The notes beneath the pieces are model-generated. The model made no database searches, was not told the DNA's origin, and worked only from the letters and a program-made list of their open reading frames with translations. Below are positions 11,271 through 20,849 of a stretch of 64,000 nucleotides of DNA, piece by piece. The position numbers and the translations under genes were made by a program. Position 1 is the first letter of the stretch; each line of letters opens with the position of its first letter. This stretch comes from Bin87 sp965220105. Its GTDB lineage: Bacteria > Chloroflexota > Dehalococcoidia > Lucifugimonadales > UBA3495. Location of the stretch: positions 3,534,001 through 3,598,000 of the forward strand of contig OZ244811.1 of NCBI GenBank assembly GCA_965220105.1. The letters are read 5' to 3'.

Positions 11271-12707
11271 TACTACAGTTGCAGAACAAAGGCGGGTAGA
11301 ATCAAGGCAGTCAAGGGCTGGAGAGGTGAGGCGGTGGTAGGTGTGATAGAAGATGTGGCAGAGGTGGCCCGTTGGGCCAAGGGAATCGAAGGGGTACACG
11401 AGTGCATTGCGGGACGATTCCGGCGTCCCGAGCCGCGTAGGCGGGCGCTGGACTACCTGCGAGGGCTGCTCAGTCCCGTGGAACGCAAGAACGGCTGGCA
11501 ACTGGCGGAGCAGGCGGGGGACGCCACCCCCTATGGGGTGCAGCACCTGCTGTCCACCTACGTCTGGGACGCCGACCTGGTTCGCGACGATCTCAGGGAC
11601 TACGTGGTGGAGCATCTGGGCGACGTCCATGGAGTTATGGAGTTCTGGTGGTGGACGAGACGGGATTTCTGAAGAAGGGGAACAAGTCCGTTGGGGTGCA
11701 GCGGCAGTATAGCGGCACGGCGGGGCGGATCGAGAACTGCCAGATCGGGGTATTTTTGACCTACGCCTCTGCCCAAGGGAGGACCCTGCTGGACCGGGAA
11801 CTCTACCTGCCTCGGGTGTGGGCTGATGACCTGGAACGGAGGCGAGAGGCTGGGGTGCCTGAGAAAGTGGCATTCCGCACCAAGCCGCAACTGGCCCGGC
11901 GGATGCTGGAGCGGGCGCTGGAATCGGGAGTGCCCTTCGGCTGGGTCACTGGGGACGAAGTCTACGGCAACGACCGCAACCTGCGGCGGTGGCTGGAGCG
12001 GCGAGACGTTCCCCACGTGCTGGCCGTCAGGAGCAACGAGAAGCTGTGGGCAGAGACGGACAAGGGATGGCGACAGGTGCGGGCGGACCGGCTGGCGCCT
12101 GGGGTGGAGGAACCCGGCTGGGTGCGGCGCAGCGCGGGCGACGGCGCCAAGGGACCCCGGGTATACGATTGGGCGCGGGTGGAGATCCGGCCCCTGAAGG
12201 AGCCGGGCAAGGGGTACTGGCTGCTGGTCCGGCGCAGCATCGCCAAGCCCGGGGAGTTGGCCTATTACGTCTGCTTCGGCCCGGTTGATACGACTCTGGA
12301 GGAACTGGTGCGGGTGGCCGGAACTCGTTGGACCATCGAAGAATGCTTTGAGGAGGCCAAGGGAGAGGTGGGTCTGGACCAGTATGAAGTCCGGAAATGG
12401 GATGGCTGGTACCGGCACATCACCCTGGCGATGCTGGCCCACGCCTGCCTGGCGGTGGTCAGGCGCCAGGCGTTGGAACAAGGAGGTCCGGGGGAAAAGG
12501 GGGCTGTCCCAGCTTGGACGAAAAGCTGATACCCCTGACGGTGCCCGAGGTCCGGCGGTTGCTCTACCGGCTGATATGGAGACATCAACCTACGGACGAA
12601 TCAGTGCTGCGGTGGTCCCGGTGGAGACGGCGGCACCAGGCAACGGCCCGGCGCTGCCATTACCGACGCCGCCTGAAACTCCTCACCACATTTCTGCAAC
12701 TGTAGTA
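11271..12707 (+). mobile_element. IS701-family element inserted in the RND pump gene
   Basis: Perfect 14-base terminal inverted repeats, TACTACAGTTGCAG and CTGCAACTGTAGTA, bound a 1437-base element. The 4-base sequence CTAA occurs directly on both sides (11267-11270 and 12708-12711). A 4-base YTAR duplication is what the IS701 family makes. Deleting the element and one CTAA restores the pump reading frame. Confidence 0.92.
11334..12705 (+). pseudogene. IS701-family transposase with two frameshifts
   Basis: Residues from 11334 to 11640 form the N-terminus. The core starts again in another frame with VVDETGFLKKG (first Asp), WVTGDEVYG (second Asp) and TRWTIEECFEEAKGEVGLD (Glu). The break is an exact 8-base tandem duplication, ATGGAGTT ATGGAGTT at 11629-11644; removing one copy restores the reading. 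A second shift in the GGGGAAAAGGGGG run near 12490 cuts off the C-terminus, which continues in another frame as LIPLTVPEVRRLLYRL to 12705. Confidence 0.85.
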
Positions 12708-13594
12708 CTAATGGAGGAACAGTACGACCTCATCATTCGGGGGAAGGATGAAAGCGTGGATGAGATTGACGAACTCCAGAATCTGGCTATTGCCGGGCCT
12801 TTGGGCCGGGCGCCGCTGGGAGCCATCAGTGACGTCAAGGCCACGGTTGGCCCCTCACTAATATCCCACTATGGCGGCGACCGCTCGGTAACGATTACCG
12901 GGGTATTTGAAGGCCGGGATAAGCAGGCCATCAGCGCGCGGGTTGACCGGGTAATCGCAGAGTTGGAAATCCCATCCGAGGTGAGCGTTGAGCAGGGAGG
13001 CTTTGCCAGCGATATCGAAGAGCAATTCGCCAACGTGTACTTGGCGATGATTATCGGGGTGGCTCTGGTTTACCTGGTGATGGTGGCTACCCTGGGTTCT
13101 CTGCGGGACCCGTTCATTGTGGTGCTCAGTATGCCCCTGACCGTGGTGGGGGCGCTGGTGGCGCTGGCGATTACCGGGCATGCCCTCAGCCTGCCCTCCC
13201 TGATGGGTTTCCTGTTCCTGATTGGCATAGTAGTTACCAACGCCATTGTACTGATTACTTTCGTCACCCAGCTGCGGGCACAAGGATACCAGACGGTGGA
13301 TGCGGTGATGGTGGCCGGTCAGACCAGGCTGCGGCCCATCCTGATGACGGCGTTCACTACTACCCTGGCGTTGATTCCGCTGGCCTTCGGAGACACCAGC
13401 GGTATCGTGAGCGCGGAATTGGCTACGGTGGTCATCGGCGGCCTGGTCAGCTCCACGTTCCTGACGCTGGTGGCGGTGCCGGTGACCTATATGCTGATGC
13501 ACGAATCCATACCCAACCTGGGGTCGCGGGCCGCCGGGTTGTTCTCGCGGCAATCCGTGTCCATGCAGCCGCAGGGAGAGGGTATAATATCCTC

Positions 13595-14452
13595 GTGACC
13601 ACGTTCAGCACAGTCGAAGAGTTCCTGGAAATCCTGCGCCAGCAACCGGAACTGCTGGAAGCCGCGCGCCGGCTGATCGTACAGGATGATCTCTTGGCGC
13701 TACCCGTTGTGCTGGCTGATTTCATCGAGGCCACCAACCGCAACTTCGGGCTCGTCCACCAAAGATTGGAACGGCTTGAAAACGACGTAGCGGTACTGAA
13801 AGAAGACGTAACGGTACTAAAGGAAGACGTAACGGTACTGAAAGAAGACGTAACGGTACTGAAAGAAGACGTAACGGTACTAAAGGAAGACGTGAAGGAA
13901 CTCAAAGCAGACGTGAAGGAACTCAAAGCAGACGTGAAGGAACTCAAAGCAGACGTGAAGGAACTCAAAGGAGACGTCGCGACACTGAAGACGGGCCAGA
14001 ACCGGATGCAGGGACAGCTGGACAACCTGATCGGCACCGATTACGAACGCAAAGTTGCCAGGCGCATCCGACGCACCGCAGCCCGTAACCTCAGCATTCA
14101 GAACGCCCAGCTGGTCCAGTCGGTCACCATCACGGACAACCCTTTCATTACCAACCTCAGCGATGCAGCGGTCGGGAATGGAATCATTACCACGAACCAG
14201 GCCGACGAGCTTGAGGATGCTGATATTGTCGTAAGGGGCGCTGACAGCGACGGCGATGAAGCCTACGCCGTGGCCGAGCTATCCGTCACCATCCATCACG
14301 ACGACATCGACCGCGCCCTCGACCGCGCCAAAATCCTCCAGCAGGCCACCGCTAAGGCGTCGGTTCCCGCTGTCATCGGCGCCGACATCTCCGACGAGAA
14401 CCGGGAATACGCCCGCAGCCTGGACGTTGCCGTAATCATCCTCCATCCGTGA
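13595..14452 (+). CDS. Heptad-repeat coiled-coil protein with a possible PD-(D/E)XK-like C-terminal domain
   Basis: 285 residues starting at a GTG that overlaps the stop of the broken pump gene. Residues 1-60 are helical. Residues about 64-132 consist of near-identical heptads (VLKEDVT, then ELKADVK) and should form a long coiled coil. The C-terminal half (DADIVVRG, then YAVAELSVTIHHDDIDRALDRAKIL) resembles the fold seen behind coiled coils in DUF3782-like proteins. In place of the usual E-x-K it has E-L-S, so nuclease activity is doubtful. The function is unknown. The fold assignment is an inference from style, not a search. Confidence 0.7.
   Translation: MTTFSTVEEFLEILRQQPELLEAARRLIVQDDLLALPVVLADFIEATNRNFGLVHQRLERLENDVAVLKEDVTVLKEDVTVLKEDVTVLKEDVTVLKEDVKELKADVKELKADVKELKADVKELKGDVATLKTGQNRMQGQLDNLIGTDYERKVARRIRRTAARNLSIQNAQLVQSVTITDNPFITNLSDAAVGNGIITTNQADELEDADIVVRGADSDGDEAYAVAELSVTIHHDDIDRALDRAKILQQATAKASVPAVIGADISDENREYARSLDVAVIILHP
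13784..13992 (+). repeat. 21-bp in-frame tandem repeat array
   Basis: About ten consecutive 21-base units within the coding region. Five are of type GAAGACGTAACGGTACTGAAA (with A/G variants at the end) and four of type GCAGACGTGAAGGAACTCAAA, bounded by diverged units. Each unit encodes one heptad. Such arrays change copy number by slippage, so coiled-coil length may vary between strains. Confidence 0.9.
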
Positions 14453-14490
14453 ACCCAAAGCGCTAAACCGCAAGATAGAGTAGCCCGCCT

Positions 14491-15709
14491 TTACCACTTG
14501 CGGGATTCTTCCGAGTAGACGTGGTCGGGCAGATTGTAAGTGATTCCGGCTTCATCGAAGGCCGAGATGGCAAGCATGGAGCCGATGTTCTCAGCCTGCA
14601 TTGGCTGCCGCAGAAATCTTGCCTTCCACCGCCGCAAGCGCTGCAGCAGTTTGAATTGCGCGAGTATGCCGATTTTCCGGCTCCTGGGAAAGCGCAGCCG
14701 GTCGGCTATTTCGTCGCCTACCAGCACTCTTGAGACGGGGTAGATCTCGCGTTGCACCATAACCTTCCGTTCCACTGGGGCGGTTACGCCGGCCACCAGC
14801 GGGGCGGAGTTGATGAGCGAGTTGGCCATTATGATGGACTCGTCGGACAAGGGCGGCTCGCAGAGCATGGCGACCCGATGCAGGTGGAGGGCGTCGGCTT
14901 CATTGGTAAACAGTATGCTCTCCGGTATACCCATGATGTGGGCGGTGTAACGCCAGACGGCCATGATGCTGTCCCGCTCTTCCTGAGTGAAGGACACCCC
15001 CATTGACTCCGAGTGCTTGATGGTCCGCGCGGAAAAGCAGGCGGCGGCGTAGCCCAGGTGCGCTGCGCTCACCGGAAGCCCCCAAGCCTCGGTGTCCCAT
15101 TCCTCGGACGCGTTCAGCAAGCGCCGTATCCGGGCGTGAATCAAGCGGATGCGTACGGTTGCTTCCAACCGTCGCCGTTCCTGGCCAGTCCTCCGGGGAA
15201 GAAAATATCCAGGAAGTGGCGATTGTTTTGCCGCAGCCGGCGGACGCCATTGTCCATGACCCGTCCAGTGAGGACGAAGGACTTGGCTATATAGGTGGTG
15301 AATCCGCCAACCACTACGCCCGCCGCAAACCCGGACAGTATCAGGCCGCTGTTCCGGTGAAAGGCGCGGATGCCGGGCACAAACGCTTCGTAGCCAGCCA
15401 GGGCGGATCCGCCGGCGGCATATCGATGAAGTAATCGAGCAATATCTGTGGCGCGCCGGTCATCCCCTCCCTATCCTGCTCCATGCCCGCCTGGATGAAC
15501 CGCACTAGCTCCGCCGGCGGCAAATCGGCGAGATCCTCGAATATCTGATCCATATAAGCGTCGCCGATCAGCGTGTGTCGGAGATAGTTTGCGGCCACCT
15601 CGTGGTCGTAGGCCAGCGCCTGCTCGGCGTTGATCATGTAGTCGGCGGGGATTTTCACCCCGTCCCCGAAAAAGCCCAAGCTGGTGTCAACTTGACCATT
15701 TTGTTCCAT
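14491..15709 (-). pseudogene. MpaB-like (DUF2236) oxygenase, two frameshifts
   Basis: Three pieces in succession form one oxygenase of the MpaB/latex-oxygenase (DUF2236) family, which uses a haem-like centre. The start at 15709 reads MEQNGQVDTSLGFFGDG. Near 15395 the frame shifts into a piece with a hydrophobic segment (LILSGFAAGVVVGGF). Near 15165 it shifts again into the conserved core, IHARIRRLL, EAWGLPVSAAHLGYA and VWRYTAHIMGIPE. Each join is exact at a single shift, so this is a recent pseudogene. Confidence 0.8.
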
Positions 15710-16876
15710 GACACATTTTCCACCACAAAAGCTGGTCACATTGTAACATCGGGAACCGGGCGATAGACGACTGAGGTGGACCCGGGAAACTGGACCGGTA
15801 GCTAAGCGAGAGGTCCTGCGCCTAAACTGAAGGCAGCAGTCGCTGTCGGGAAGGAGTGGGAAATGTCGAAACAACGGAGGAAACATACCCGGCTGTCGAG
15901 GCCAAGGTGGCCCTGGAGGCGGTGAAGGGGGAGGAGCCGGTGGCCCAACTGGCGGTCAGATACCAGGTCCACTCCAGCCAGATTCAGGCCTGTAAGAAAG
16001 TCGTGACCGCGGGAGCCGCCGGCGGGTTCAGCAACGGGCCAGAGCAGCAGGCCAGTAGCGACGCCGCGCTGATCGCCCGGCTGTACCAGGAAATCCGACC
16101 GCTGAAGGTGGAGCGGGGTTTCTGGTCGAAGCGGTTCGGTCCATGAGCCTGTCCCAGCGGCGGGGGATGGTGGACCGGGAGCACCTATCGTTGTCGATAG
16201 CGCAGCGATGCGCCCGCCCTGCTGGAAATGGCCCGTTCCAGCCTGTACTATCGGCCCAGGGAGGCCCCCGGCGAGGACTTGGCCTTGATGCGGGAGACGT
16301 ACGGACAGTACCTGGATACACCCTGCCGCGGGTCGAGGCGCATGAAGGCTTGGTTGGCGCGGGGGCACGTGCGTGAGCCGGAAGGGGTGCATCGGCTGAT
16401 GCACATCATGGGGCTGCGGGCCATCTACCGGAGTCCCCCCACCAGCCGGCGCCGAAACATCGGGTCTACCCTTATCTGTTGTGGGATGCCAAGATCACCC
16501 GAACCAACCAGGCGTGTGCCGCCGACCGCATCTACCTGCCCATGGCCCGGGGGTTTTCTACCTAGTTGCCATCATGGACTGGTACCGCCGGTACGTGGTG
16601 GCCTGGCGATTGTCCAACACCCTGGAGCCGGCTTCTGCGTCGATGCCTTGAAGTAGGCCATCAGGCAAGTCCAGCCGGAGGTCTTCAACACCGACCAGGG
16701 CAGCCAGTTGACCAGTCTGGAATTCACCCAGACGCTGCCGGAACACGGGGTGAAGATCAGCAGGCACGGGAAGGGTCGGTACACCGCCAACATATTCGTT
16801 GCGCGGTTGTGGCGGACGCTGAAATACGAGGAAGTGTGCCTGAAAGCCTACGCCAACGCCACCAAAGCACGGAGTG

Positions 16877-18308
16877 GTAACTGTTCAGACTTGGTGAGGT
16901 GAATTGGCCGAATTGGGTTAGGAGATGGCTGGCGTTGGGGGTGGTGGTTATGTCATATAGCTGGGATGGAAGGTGCAATTGATCTCCGGACTGCCGACCG
17001 GGATGTGCTCATCGGCATCATCATCCGACAGCAGGCCATCATTGAACGCCTGGAGAAGCGGGTCGCCCAGTCGGAAGGCAAGGGCAAATCCGGCGGTTCG
17101 GGACGGATGCCCGGCCTGAAGCCCAAAGGCGACGGGAAGACGGATCAACCCAAGAAGCCGCGCCAGCCCCGTCGCTCGGGCTTTGCCCGAACCAGAATGA
17201 CGCCCGACCAGCGGATGGAGCACGCGCTGGAGCGGTGTCCCGATTGTGGGATCCAGTTGTCCGGGGGCTGGACCCAGCGCACTCGGGAGGTCATCGAGTT
17301 GCCCCAGGTTCCGGTGCAGGTAACCGAGCACGCCTATATCGCCCGCGCCTGCCCCCAGTGCCAACGGCGGTGGGTTCCCTCGGCGGAGTTGGACGAGGTG
17401 GTGATGGGCCAGCAGCGCCTGGGGATCAACCTGGTCAGCCTGATTGCCGCACTCCGGGAAGAGGCCAGGCTGCCCTTCCGTACCATCCAGTGGTACCTGG
17501 CCGCGGTGCATGGTCTGCACCTCAGCGTGGGCGCCATCGTGGCCGCCACACAAAGGGTGGCCGACCGAGCCCAGGGGATGATGACCGACATCGTGGAACG
17601 GATCCGAGGCAGTCCGGTGGTCCACGCCGACGAGACCGGCTGGCGGGAGGACGGACACAACGGTTACGTGTGGACCTTCAGCACCCCCACCCAACGCTAC
17701 TTCCTGCGGAGGGGACGCGGCAAAACCGTGGTGGATGAGGTCCTGGGCGATGAGTTTGCCGGGGTGCTGGTCAGCGACTTCTATGCCGCCTACCACCACT
17801 ACGACGGCCCCAAGCAGCGCTGCTGGGCACATCTGCTGCGCGACATCCACGACCGGCGCGTCCTCTACCCCGACGATCTCCCCTTGGTCCAGTGGGCGGA
17901 AGCCGTCCACCAACTCTACCAACAGGCCAAAGCCTTCACCCATCCGGCAGAGCAGCAGCGACGCGCTGCCCAACTGGCCCTGGAACGACGGCTGCTGGCG
18001 CTGTGCCGTCCCTACCGGGATGACCCGGCGTCGGCGCAGGCCAGACTGTGCCGACGCATCAGTAACCACATCAAGGAACTCTTCGTCTTCGTGGCTGAAC
18101 CCGACGTGCCACCAGATAACAACGCCGCCGAGCGCAGCCTGCGCCCAGTGGTGATCAGCCGCAAGATCAGCGGCGGCACCCGCTCGGAGCGAGGCACCGA
18201 GACCAAGATGGCGCTGGCCTCAATCTTCGGCACCTGGCGCACACAAGACCTCAACCCACTCGCCGCCTGCCAGCAACTCCTCGCTTCCCCTCAACTCTGA
18301 ACAGTTAC
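16877..18308 (+). mobile_element. IS66-family element (copy 1) nested in the IS3 element
   Basis: Inverted ends GTAACTGTTCAGA at 16877 and TCTGAACAGTTAC at 18308 enclose 1432 bases with a single transposase gene and no tnpA/tnpB. The 8-base direct repeat ACGGAGTG (16869-16876 and 18309-18316) is the target duplication expected for IS66. The transposase is intact, so this copy may still move. A second copy lies at 51594. Confidence 0.93.
16966..18300 (+). CDS. IS66-family transposase (TnpC type), intact
   Basis: 444 residues. The N-terminal coiled coil (residues 20-40, IIIRQQAIIERLEKRVAQSE) and a basic linker are followed by a zinc-ribbon-like pair (CPDCG and CPQCQ). The DDE core has VHADETGW (first Asp), VLVSDFYAAYHHYDG (second Asp), CWAHLLRDIH and PPDNNAAERSLRP with the catalytic Glu. 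It ends with ISGGTRSERG, typical of the family. Length and motifs are complete and no stop is present. It carries out cut-and-paste or replicative transposition of its own element. Confidence 0.95.
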   Translation: MEGAIDLRTADRDVLIGIIIRQQAIIERLEKRVAQSEGKGKSGGSGRMPGLKPKGDGKTDQPKKPRQPRRSGFARTRMTPDQRMEHALERCPDCGIQLSGGWTQRTREVIELPQVPVQVTEHAYIARACPQCQRRWVPSAELDEVVMGQQRLGINLVSLIAALREEARLPFRTIQWYLAAVHGLHLSVGAIVAATQRVADRAQGMMTDIVERIRGSPVVHADETGWREDGHNGYVWTFSTPTQRYFLRRGRGKTVVDEVLGDEFAGVLVSDFYAAYHHYDGPKQRCWAHLLRDIHDRRVLYPDDLPLVQWAEAVHQLYQQAKAFTHPAEQQRRAAQLALERRLLALCRPYRDDPASAQARLCRRISNHIKELFVFVAEPDVPPDNNAAERSLRPVVISRKISGGTRSERGTETKMALASIFGTWRTQDLNPLAACQQLLASPQL

Positions 18309-18536
18309 ACGGAGTGAAGTGGGAGCCTACTTCCGGTTCTACAATGACCAGAGACCCCATCGAGCCCTGGGCTATAGGACCCCGACCAAGGTGTTCCTGG
18401 GGGCCATGAATGCTCCGGGGGAGGAATCGAAGGACAGGAGAAGTTCGCCCGAACGAGTAATGGTATCATTGCCAGGAGCATCCGGACTCTCGCTTGAGTC
18501 ACTCTCAATCCGGTCCAACTAATGGGGTCCACCTCA

Positions 18537-18854
18537 GTAGCAAGATTCCAACCAATCCACATCGAAAGTTGTTCTTCGTATCCCTCAGGCTGGAGCCGGT
18601 CTCCCAATCCACGTGCTTGCGCTGCCACGAGCAAGGGCCGATCAATACCACGGCAACGGTAGCGTCGGCGACGAAATCGTCGCGGATGGTTTGCCGGATG
18701 GTTTCCACCTGAAGGTTGTCATAGACTATATTGCCCACCCGCACCGACCGGTCGATGATTTTGTCCCCATGGTTCGTATGAACCTGTCTTTGTATTTCCG
18801 ATCTTCGTCGTAGTAGCTGATGAAAATTCTGTGCCTAGCAACGTCGGAAACCAT
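18537..18854 (-). pseudogene. TIR-like (Thoeris ThsB/DUF1863-type) protein, N-terminal fragment
   Basis: From ATG 18854 the minus strand reads MVSDVARHRIFISYYDEDRK, the opening of a TIR-like domain. One missing A near TGGGGACAAAATC shifts the frame. It resumes as RVGNIVYDNLQVETIRQTIR, AVVLIGPCSWQRKHVDWE and SSLRDTKNNF, the typical order of the ThsB-type TIR fold (FIS...VLIG...R.V..E). The C-terminus is cut by the IS3 element at 18538. Living members sense phage infection and make a NAD-derived signal. This copy is dead. Confidence 0.7.
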
Positions 18855-18878
18855 TGGCCAACTCCGGTTAAATTTGGA

Positions 18879-19151
18879 TTATCGAAAGGGCGAGGAGTTG
18901 TAGAATTCTTCGCCGGCCGCAACGCACAGCGCCGGTTCCTGATTGGAGGATCCGGCGTTGTCGGGGAGCTGCTTCATCTGAAGTGCTGCTTCCTTGGTGG
19001 GTTCCAGTACAGCGTCCAGCCGGTGGATGACCGTCATGGGCAGGATAACGTCTCGATACTTTCCCCGCACGTAGATGTCGCGCAGCACGTCGTCGGCGAT
19101 GCCCCAGATGAAGTTGCTGATATTCAAGGCGCTCAAGGGGTAGTCTCCCAA
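18879..19151 (-). pseudogene. Type I restriction-modification methylase HsdM, N-terminal fragment
   Basis: About 90 residues reading NISNFIWGIADDVLRDIYV, then GKYRDVILPMTVIHRLDAVL and AGEEFYNSSPF. This is the characteristic N-terminal helical domain of HsdM. A full protein needs about 500 residues including the SAM and NPPF motifs, none of which follow; the frame ends 25 bases before the TIR remnant. The start would be TTG at 19151. Confidence 0.75.
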
Positions 19152-19285
19152 GGACGCCGGTTCTCATGCCCCAGCTTCGATCATACCCCAGAGGTGTCGG
19201 GCGTTTGAAAAGCCGGGAGGAACTGGAGGCGCGTGGTTTCACGAGTCCCTGGGCCAGCGGGCGCGATCGCCCGCCGCAAATGCGG

Positions 19286-20776
19286 TCACTCGGAGAGTCG
19301 AGGCATTCGACGCGGCGGGTTCTGCACTTCCTGCAAGCTGGTCAGGTCCAGGGGCGGCAGGCCCACGTCGATAAACTCCGATACGCCGTTGGCCAGCTCG
19401 TTGTAGCTTTCGAACCAGGCCCGCAACCGGCCACGCCATGCCTCCAGCCCACCACTGGCATGGAGCTCGAAAACCGCCTCCCGTCCGTCCAAACCAGACG
19501 AGACCTGGTCCCAGGCGAGCTGCAAGAGCGCCGCCCGTTGCAGCGCAGTGTAGCCACCACCGCCAAAGGCGTCCTCCAGATCGACGGCCATCTCCGGGTC
19601 AGCAAAGTCGGTGTCGGCAGGGGCATTGACCAACGACGATCCGGGAAGGCCGCGCAGGATCTCAGACATTCGCTGGCGGACTTTGAGGGTGTTCAGGCCT
19701 GCCGCGGCAACATGTATCTGGTTGGGCAGAGCATGGCCGCTTTCTGTCGTCTCCGGGTCCAGTTCCGCCGCCGTCATGCAGGTGCGAGTGGTCTGGACGT
19801 TGACGGTCAGTTCGACCAGCTGCTCGATGGTCTGAGGATTTTCGTTGAGGCCCATGACTTCAGCTAAGGCAAGCGCTATACCCAGTGTCAACTCAGCCTT
19901 GGCGAGCCAACCATAGCTATGATGCCAGAGCAGCCAGGATATCAGCGAATGGCGCCGAGGTCGGTCGTTGCGCTCCCCCGTAAAAACGCGAGAGCGGGGG
20001 ACGAAAACGTTGTCCATCCAGACCATGGAGTCCAGTTCATCGAACCGGCTGCTCAATGGCGACAGGAATGTATTCTTGTGTTTATCGGCGGGTCGGCGGG
20101 TCACCACTCGGATGCCGATGCCATTCACGGGCACGATGAACCACAGTATTCTCCCACTGCCCGGTGGCAACTCATCTCTGCTGGTGATCAGCAAGTCCTC
20201 GGCGAACGGTGTACTGGTGTGCATCTGTATTTTTCCACTCACCACGATACCTTCAGCGGATTCGCTAACCAGACGCATTGCCGCGCGCTCGCTCTCATAC
20301 TGGCGGAGGCGCGTCCCAATCAAAGGACCACCTCCGGCGAAGGTTAAAAACCTGCCGCTACTGGCTAAAGACTCCCGGTACGCCTCGGCCGCCTCAATCT
20401 CCTCCGGGGAGTTGTTCAGCCGCTTGAGAACATTCAGCATCCCAAGGGCTATCAAGGCCCCGTAGCCTGGAGTGTGAGTCATGTTGCCACCGGTCAGGAA
20501 ATGCACGGCGCTAATGGCTTTCCCCAGGTTTTTCAAATCCTGGGACGTCTTCGGTGGAGTGAGCGCAAGAGGATGCCGCTGGCCGTTTCCATCAGGCCCG
20601 GTCAGAAGGGTGTCCTGCCAGGCGGGGTCGAAGTGGCGGTCATACCACGCGACGTACTCGTCCACCATCGCCGACGTCGCCGGGTGGGTCGTGACGTCTG
20701 CAACGGCGCCTTCTCCCAACACCCACACGTGGCGTCCATCGCGTAAACTCTCTTTGTACTCAGCCCCAGTCCGCAT
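19286..20776 (-). CDS. 4-hydroxyphenylacetate 3-monooxygenase (HpaB)-type hydroxylase
   Basis: 496-residue flavin-dependent (FADH2-using) hydroxylase of the HpaB/PvcC family with an acyl-CoA-dehydrogenase-like fold. It begins MRTGAEYKESLRDGR, the standard start, which is why 20776 is preferred over the GTG at 20791. Other family blocks are HPLALTPPKTSQDL, SGKIQMHTSTPFAEDLLI and MDNVFVPRSRVF. It would hydroxylate an aromatic or similar ring and needs a separate flavin reductase, not found in the window. The substrate is not certain. Confidence 0.88.
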   Translation of the reverse strand: MRTGAEYKESLRDGRHVWVLGEGAVADVTTHPATSAMVDEYVAWYDRHFDPAWQDTLLTGPDGNGQRHPLALTPPKTSQDLKNLGKAISAVHFLTGGNMTHTPGYGALIALGMLNVLKRLNNSPEEIEAAEAYRESLASSGRFLTFAGGGPLIGTRLRQYESERAAMRLVSESAEGIVVSGKIQMHTSTPFAEDLLITSRDELPPGSGRILWFIVPVNGIGIRVVTRRPADKHKNTFLSPLSSRFDELDSMVWMDNVFVPRSRVFTGERNDRPRRHSLISWLLWHHSYGWLAKAELTLGIALALAEVMGLNENPQTIEQLVELTVNVQTTRTCMTAAELDPETTESGHALPNQIHVAAAGLNTLKVRQRMSEILRGLPGSSLVNAPADTDFADPEMAVDLEDAFGGGGYTALQRAALLQLAWDQVSSGLDGREAVFELHASGGLEAWRGRLRAWFESYNELANGVSEFIDVGLPPLDLTSLQEVQNPPRRMPRLSE

Positions 20777-20849
20777 GTTCGCACCATCCACAAGATACCT
20801 GGGCCCATTCTACACTGGTGACTTGATACAGACGTGTGAGGGGGTTTTG

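Larger units (their letters stand above)
8985..13598 (+). pseudogene. RND (HAE1/AcrB-like) efflux pump, multiply broken and IS-interrupted
   Basis: A roughly 1000-residue inner-membrane proton/drug antiporter in pieces. 8985-9780 gives TM1 (RRKPVTIMVMGLLLVVGLYS) and the first porter loop. After a frameshift, 9797-10330 gives TM2-TM4 including the family stretch AGLAIAVGRIVDDSIVVLEN. TAA at 10328, a frameshift near 10420, TAG at 10501 and a further shift near 10610 follow. 10709-11224 holds the second porter loop and ends at TAG. Removing the IS701-type element (11271-12707) and one CTAA copy rejoins the frame exactly into 12712-13598, which carries the last TM helices. The gene is dead. Confidence 0.88.
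15862..18429 (+). pseudogene. IS3-family transposase orfA/orfB remnants
   Basis: orfA starts MSKQRRKHT at 15862, shifts frame, and continues AKVALEAVKGEEPVAQLAVRY (helix-turn-helix). The orfB region has many shifts: MARSSLYYRPREAPGEDLAL, then LMHIMGLRAIYRSP, then FTQTLPEHGVKISRHGKG and LWRTLKYEEVCLKAYANAT up to 16868. After the IS66 insertion it resumes at about 18318 with AYFRFYNDQRPHRALGYRTP. The two sides match once the IS66 element and one target copy are removed. Confidence 0.8.
15770..18538 (+). mobile_element. IS3-family element interrupted by an IS66 element
   Basis: Imperfect inverted repeats of about 28 bases start ACTGAGGTGGACC at 15770 and end GGTCCACCTCAGT at 18538. Without the nested IS66 insertion and one 8-base repeat it measures about 1.33 kb, the normal IS3 length. 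It contains remnants of orfA and orfB. No convincing target duplication was seen. It truncates the TIR gene on its right. Confidence 0.8.

Noticed and set aside
13784..13992. Regular repeats considered as a CRISPR array
   Set aside because: The 21-base units are directly adjacent with no spacers and stay in frame as protein heptads.
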